From contig DBWZ01000067.1 in the NCBI GenBank assembly GCA_002309345.1, positions 75,590 through 84,389 on the forward strand: a DNA stretch of 8,800 bases. Direction: 5' to 3'. Each line of letters starts with the position of its first letter. Position 1 is the first letter of the stretch. A program made the position numbers and the translations under genes. The notes below the pieces were generated by a model. That model made no database searches, was not told where the DNA came from, and saw nothing but the letters and a program-made list of their open reading frames with translations. This DNA is from Pseudobutyrivibrio sp. UBA1225 (GTDB lineage: Bacteria > Bacillota > Clostridia > Lachnospirales > Lachnospiraceae). Shown piece by piece: positions 5,400-8,800 of the stretch.

Positions 5400-6164
5400 C
5401 TATTTTGTTAATAATCCCATATATTCTCCAAGGACATTGCGCATCTTTTGAAGAGCCTTGGTGTGTAGCTGAGACACACGTGACTCTGAAACCTCAAGGG
5501 CTGCGCTAATTTCCTTTAAAGTCATATCCTCATAATAATACAAAAGAATAACTTGTTTTTCTTTTTCGGTGAGTTTATCCAAAGCTTCCCCAAGCTTGGC
5601 AGAAAGCTCTTGCTTGGTGATGTTGTCTTCTGGCTGGATAAAATGGGAATTGTGCTCTGCCTCCATAACAGGCTCGTTCCCCGCTTCAACAAATTCGTTA
5701 AGGGACACAACATTAGTAACATTAAGCTGTGACTGCCATTTCAAGAACTCGTCAGAAGAAATATTTAGTTCGGCTGCAATATCCTCGTCGGTTGCGCTGT
5801 GTCCAGATCGTGCCTCGATTGTTTTGATTGCTTCGTCAATCATACGTTGACGCTGTCGAATGGTTCTAGGAATCCAATCCATCTTACGGATTTGGTCTAG
5901 GATAGAACCTCTGATTCTAAGACTAGCATAGGTTTCGAATTTGACATCCTTTGCTAAATCAAATTTATCAATCGCATCAATGAGACCAAAAATACCATAG
6001 CTGCATAAGTCTTCGTACTCTACTGTATTTCCTAAATACATACAGAGTCGCCCAGCTACGATTTTAACAAGTGGCGCATATTCAAGAATTAATTGCTCCC
6101 TAAGCTCAGGATTGGGTGATACTTTGTATTTGTCCCAGAGCTTTTCCTTGTCACCTGCTTTCAT
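5400..6164 (-). CDS. sigD: Flagellar/motility sigma factor SigD (FliA/WhiG family)
   Basis: This 254-residue sigma-70 factor directs RNA polymerase to late flagellar, chemotaxis and autolysin promoters. Region 2 (about 25-96) includes YEDLCSYGIFGLIDAIDKFD and the -10-melting segment FETYASLRIRGSILDQIRKMDWIPR, typical of FliA/SigD. Region 3 (about 103-160) contains QRQRMIDEAI. Region 4 (about 195-245) has EKEKQVILLYYYEDMTLKEISAALEVSESRVSQLHTKAL split over its helix-turn-helix, which recognises the -35. Length equals B. subtilis SigD (254). AAGGGGG lies 5 nt before ATG. No region 1.1 is present, as expected for group 3 factors. An anti-sigma partner (FlgM) is not in the window. The position at the end of the che cluster matches B. 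subtilis, where distance from the operon promoter affects SigD level. Confidence 0.97.
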   Translation of the reverse strand: MKAGDKEKLWDKYKVSPNPELREQLILEYAPLVKIVAGRLCMYLGNTVEYEDLCSYGIFGLIDAIDKFDLAKDVKFETYASLRIRGSILDQIRKMDWIPRTIRQRQRMIDEAIKTIEARSGHSATDEDIAAELNISSDEFLKWQSQLNVTNVVSLNEFVEAGNEPVMEAEHNSHFIQPEDNITKQELSAKLGEALDKLTEKEKQVILLYYYEDMTLKEISAALEVSESRVSQLHTKALQKMRNVLGEYMGLLTK

Positions 6165-6189
6165 TTATGCCCCCTTAGTTAAGTAAGAA

Positions 6190-6495
6190 TCACTGTTCTT
6201 CAACTGATTCCTGCAAGTTTTCTGAAGAGATATCTTCTTCTTCCTGATCTTCAGTAAACTCAGTTACTGGAGCCTCAGGCTCAGCATCTATTGATACTGG
6301 TGGTTCTAAAGTTTTGAATGAATAATCCAAAATCATTTTGATTATGGTTCCTAAAACTAGGAAGATAACCACTACTATTAAAAGTCTGCTGACAAATTTG
6401 GAGAACTCAACCTTTTGTACAATAGAAACAACACATGTAATAAATGCTGCAGCTAATGTAATTATGACCGGTACCGTTTTTGTATTAGGTGTCAT
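6190..6495 (-). CDS. Small two-helix membrane protein between cheD and sigD
   Basis: I do not recognise a named family. The frame is open from an ATG at 6558 that would overlap cheD by 26 bp. The only good Shine-Dalgarno (TGGAGGGG) lies just before the ATG at 6495, so I choose MTPNTKTVPVIIT as the start (101 residues). Two hydrophobic helices span about 8-26 and 36-57, joined by a short polar loop. A Glu/Asp-rich C-terminal tail follows from about 64 to 101. The acidic tail and the few positive charges near the membrane suggest both ends face the cytoplasm. The gene is 37 bp after cheD and 25 bp before sigD, so it is part of the operon. A motility-linked accessory role is inferred from context alone. 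Confidence 0.75.
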   Translation of the reverse strand: MTPNTKTVPVIITLAAAFITCVVSIVQKVEFSKFVSRLLIVVVIFLVLGTIIKMILDYSFKTLEPPVSIDAEPEAPVTEFTEDQEEEDISSENLQESVEEQ

Positions 6496-6532
6496 CAGCC
6501 CCTCCACATGCATTTCAAAATATAAATATATT

Positions 6533-7018
6533 TTAAATAATTTTAACTTCCTTGCCAACAGCTTTTATGTAATATTCCCCGGTTTCACTATATAGCTCTA
6601 CAGTACGACCATAGTTTAAACCGCAGTCTTCGGCTATAAGCCTAATTCCTAACTCCTTTAGTTTTGCACGGCTTGCTTCCGCATTACGCTCTCCCACATT
6701 AATTCCAGGCGTAGAGCCTGACATTTCAAACATCTTGGCTCCACCAGCAATCTTTGCAACTAATTTAGACTTGTTTGCTCCAGCTTCTAACATGTCGTCA
6801 TAAAGCTTTTGGATGCCAGTATCTGCAAACTTGGCTATATTAGAGTTGTTTCGTATTTGCGTACTGTCTGGTAACATTATGTGAGCTAAACCGCTGATCT
6901 TTGTAGACGGATCGTAAAGAGCAATTCCTATACACGAACCTAAACCAATCGTAGTAAGTGCATCAGGAGCTTTGCAAATCTTAAGATCAGCCATGCCAAC
7001 TTTAATCATCTGCCCCAT
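6533..7018 (-). CDS. cheD: Chemoreceptor glutamine deamidase CheD
   Basis: CheD deamidates selected glutamines on methyl-accepting chemoreceptors. In CheC-containing bacteria it also binds CheC and stimulates its phosphatase activity. The 161-residue product carries the family hallmark TTIGLGSCIGIALYDP followed by GLAHIMLPDS. By alignment to the T. maritima enzyme (Thr21, Cys27, His44), the catalytic residues here are Thr23, Cys29 and His46, all present with the same spacing. The C-terminal half has GINVGERNAEA and EDCGLNYGRTV, corresponding to the conserved (I/V)GERN and D-x-G-G-x-x-G-R motifs. AAGGAG lies about 9 nt before ATG 7018. A second Met at residue 4 is a less likely start. The gene follows cheC by 13 bp, the usual CheC-CheD pairing. 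Confidence 0.97.
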   Translation of the reverse strand: MGQMIKVGMADLKICKAPDALTTIGLGSCIGIALYDPSTKISGLAHIMLPDSTQIRNNSNIAKFADTGIQKLYDDMLEAGANKSKLVAKIAGGAKMFEMSGSTPGINVGERNAEASRAKLKELGIRLIAEDCGLNYGRTVELYSETGEYYIKAVGKEVKII

Positions 7019-7031
7019 ATCATCACACTCC

Positions 7032-7646
7032 TTAAATTGGTACGCCTAGCGCAGTTAATATTTTCGCGTAAGAATCCTCCTCTGGCATCAGAATGAAATA
7101 TCCATTGATATTTAATTCATCTGAGAACTTTGTATTAATCATCAAAGCGTTGTCGCCAAAAATACCAAACTGAACAGCTGGGACAGATAAGATAGCCGCA
7201 GCCATATCCACCGCCACAAATGGCACCGATGGAACAATTGTCAAATTGGTAAGTCCAGATAGTGCCGATAAGTACGAGCCAGCAATAATATTACCAATTT
7301 CTTTAATCGCGGATAAATCCATTTCATCGAATGGTTCGTTGTAGCTGTCATCACGCATCATAAGTCTATTGACGATATGGTGGGCAGATGGTGTATCCAT
7401 CAAAAACATCATCGAACCATCAATATCCTGTTCTACACCAAGCATGATTCCAACTATTACTTCATCCTCAGCACCGATTGCCGAGCCAAGTTTCTCAACC
7501 GGTAAGAAACATACCTCTGGCACGCTCATATCGATTCGAAGGCCAAGCATATTGGCGATGGCAGTTGTAGCATTGCCAGCGCCAATATTACCTATCTCCT
7601 TGAGGACGTCAAAATATTTTTCGTTAACCTCATTAAGTGTGAGCAT
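7032..7646 (-). CDS. cheC: CheY-P phosphatase CheC
   Basis: CheC dephosphorylates the response regulator CheY-P and exchanges CheD with receptors, forming part of the adaptation circuit in Bacillus- and Clostridium-type chemotaxis. The 204-residue protein shows the duplicated CheC/FliY/CheX active helix (D/S)-x3-E-x2-N. The first copy is D13, E17, N20 (KEIGNIGAGNATTAI). The second is S112, E116, N119 (KEIGNIIAGSYLSAL). Both look intact, as in the two-site CheC class. It lacks the FliN-like C-terminal domain of FliY, so it is not a flagellar switch protein. GGGAGG is 5 nt upstream of ATG 7646, and the gap to cheW is 12 bp. Confidence 0.97.
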   Translation of the reverse strand: MLTLNEVNEKYFDVLKEIGNIGAGNATTAIANMLGLRIDMSVPEVCFLPVEKLGSAIGAEDEVIVGIMLGVEQDIDGSMMFLMDTPSAHHIVNRLMMRDDSYNEPFDEMDLSAIKEIGNIIAGSYLSALSGLTNLTIVPSVPFVAVDMAAAILSVPAVQFGIFGDNALMINTKFSDELNINGYFILMPEEDSYAKILTALGVPI

Positions 7647-7658
7647 TGTTACCTCCCT

Positions 7659-8126
7659 TTAAGAAGCTTCATTCTCTCCTATGATTGAACTGATTTCAAA
7701 GATTGAAATAAGCTCATCGCCGTTGGTACCAACGCCACAGATGAATGAATTTTTGCTTTTTAGTGTTGATGTAGGTTCCTCAATATCATCCTCAGATAAT
7801 GAAAGAACTTCTTTTACTTCATCAACAATTACGCCCATAAGACCGCCCTGCTCAAGCTTTAGAATGATAATTCTAGAAGCGTCTGTAAATTCATCATCAT
7901 CTAAATTCATTCTACGACGAAGACTCATAACAGGAACTACCTCACCACGAAGATTGATAACTCCGCGATAATACTGAGGAGCCTTTGGAACTCTAGTTAT
8001 CTTGCTCATGCGAACGATGTTATCTATATAGGAAATGTCGATACCATAATGCTCGCCGCCGATTTTAACTACTATGTATTGTTTCTTTTCTTTTTCAACT
8101 ACATCAATTACAGCTAAATCTGCCAT
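7659..8126 (-). CDS. cheW: Chemotaxis coupling protein CheW
   Basis: CheW links the CheA kinase to chemoreceptors in the polar signalling array. The 155-residue product is a single CheW domain with the conserved QYIVVKIGGEHYGIDI first strands. It has the receptor/CheA-binding segment YYRGVINLRGEVVPVMSLRRRM (split around Arg54-Gly61), then a second lobe with GVIVDEVKEVLSL. There is no fused receiver domain, so it is CheW and not CheV. AGGAGGT precedes ATG 8126 by about 6 nt. The cheA stop lies 14 bp upstream, and the cheA-cheW order is the classic kinase-coupler pair. Confidence 0.97.
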   Translation of the reverse strand: MADLAVIDVVEKEKKQYIVVKIGGEHYGIDISYIDNIVRMSKITRVPKAPQYYRGVINLRGEVVPVMSLRRRMNLDDDEFTDASRIIILKLEQGGLMGVIVDEVKEVLSLSEDDIEEPTSTLKSKNSFICGVGTNGDELISIFEISSIIGENEAS

Positions 8127-8140
8127 GGACTCACCTCCTA

Positions 8141-8800
8141 TTAAATTACAGCATTGACATCAAGGATCATAGCGATTTCACCATCACCAAGGATAGTAGC
8201 ACCGCTGATGAGCTTATTGTTGTCAAGCTTACCAAGTGACTTAATAACGATTTCAAGCTGTCCAATAAGGTTGTCTACGATAATACCGCCAAGGGTGTCG
8301 CCCTTCTTGCAGATAACAACTGTCATTGTATCTTCAACCTCTTCCTTAGGCTCAAAATCAAGAATCTTGTCCAAGCGGATAAGAGGAATAACCTGACCTC
8401 TAAGGTGGATAACCTCTTTAGATTCAACGTATTTAATATCAGAAACAGGTATGTTCTCAATGTTCATAATTGAAGCAAGAGCAATTGCGTATTTCTCGTC
8501 TCTTATCTCAACCATCAGAGCCTGAATAATAGCAAGTGTAAGTGGAAGTCTAACTGTAAATGTTGAACCTTCGCCCATCACTGATTTAACTTCTACATCA
8601 CCGCCAAGGGCTTCGATATTGCTCTTTACGACATCAAGACCAACGCCTCGACCAGAGATATCTGTAATCTGTTTAGCCATAGAGAATGAAGGCATGAACA
8701 GGAAGTTGATAATCTCCTTCTGTGAAAGGCCTGCTGCTTCTTCTGGTGTAACGATACCTCTCTCAATGGCCTTTTCTTTAACCTTTTCAGTATTGATACC
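8141..8800 (-). CDS. cheA: Chemotaxis histidine kinase CheA, C-terminal part (5' end off the window)
   Basis: The frame is open from the right edge to TAA at 8141, giving 219 residues of the C-terminus. The start codon lies outside the window, and the ATG at 8695 is internal. The fragment begins inside the P4 HATPase domain: GINTEKV...EEAAGLSQKEIINFLFMPSFS, then the G2 ATP-binding box SGRGVGLDVV (fragment residues 49-58), and GEGSTFTVRLPLTLAI near the domain end. The P5 CheW-like regulatory domain follows (IIQALMVEIRDEKYAIA... to INLR-like VIHLRGQVIPLIRL and GGIIVDNLIGQLEIVIKSL). CheA autophosphorylates a His in P1 (not in the window) and passes phosphate to CheY and CheB. It heads the visible part of the che operon, with cheW next. 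Confidence 0.97.
   Translation of the reverse strand, partial: GINTEKVKEKAIERGIVTPEEAAGLSQKEIINFLFMPSFSMAKQITDISGRGVGLDVVKSNIEALGGDVEVKSVMGEGSTFTVRLPLTLAIIQALMVEIRDEKYAIALASIMNIENIPVSDIKYVESKEVIHLRGQVIPLIRLDKILDFEPKEEVEDTMTVVICKKGDTLGGIIVDNLIGQLEIVIKSLGKLDNNKLISGATILGDGEIAMILDVNAVI

Noticed and set aside
8141..8695. A separate 184-residue gene starting at ATG 8695
   Set aside because: The frame stays open to the right edge and encodes upstream CheA P4 sequence, so the ATG is internal to a cheA cut by the window.
1..8800. CRISPR array, tRNA/rRNA genes, insertion sequences
   Set aside because: No regularly spaced direct repeats with unique spacers, no tRNA-like cloverleaf, no rRNA sequence, and no transposase or terminal inverted repeats were seen. 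The repeats present are in-frame protein repeats.

Overview
All genes in this window lie on the minus strand. The sequence suggests a flagellated, low-GC Gram-positive of the class Clostridia, probably Lachnospiraceae (Butyrivibrio/Roseburia-like). The evidence is AGGAGG-type ribosome binding sites before nearly every gene, a Bacillus/Clostridium-type chemotaxis set with both CheC and CheD, and the gene order cheA-cheW-cheC-cheD-sigD-(swrB-like)-rpsB-tsf. That order matches the distal end of the B. subtilis fla/che operon running into rpsB-tsf. The family-level placement is an inference.

Right part (8800 down to 3668), read in the direction of transcription: the C-terminal part of cheA (it continues off the right edge), cheW, cheC, cheD, a small two-helix membrane protein, sigD, a 109-residue unrecognised protein, a SwrB/DUF6115-like membrane coiled-coil protein, and a membrane-anchored protein with an MltG/YceG-like N-subdomain but no catalytic domain. 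Gaps are 37 bp or less and one pair overlaps by 1 bp, so this is very likely one operon. CheA-CheW is the receptor-coupled kinase core. CheC (CheY-P phosphatase) and CheD (receptor deamidase) provide adaptation. SigD turns on late flagellar genes. The four less-known proteins are probably flagellar or motility accessory factors.

Middle (3667 down to 1768): a short intergenic region with a likely housekeeping promoter and a structured mRNA leader, then rpsB (ribosomal protein S2) and tsf (EF-Ts), closed by a strong intrinsic terminator. The leader contains a possible 9-codon upstream ORF with its own Shine-Dalgarno. It ends one base before rpsB, and its tandem AGG-AGG codons are the rpsB Shine-Dalgarno. 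This is the most interesting regulatory feature here.

Left part (1652 to 1): one long open reading frame of at least 550 codons that runs off the left edge and so has no stop in the window. It is very AT-rich and encodes a charged, Asn-rich, probably coiled-coil protein with an acidic repeat-bearing C-terminal half. I do not recognise it. It occupies the place where pyrH-frr often follow tsf, and its composition and repeats suggest a lineage-specific or acquired gene. No tRNA, rRNA, CRISPR array or transposase was seen.
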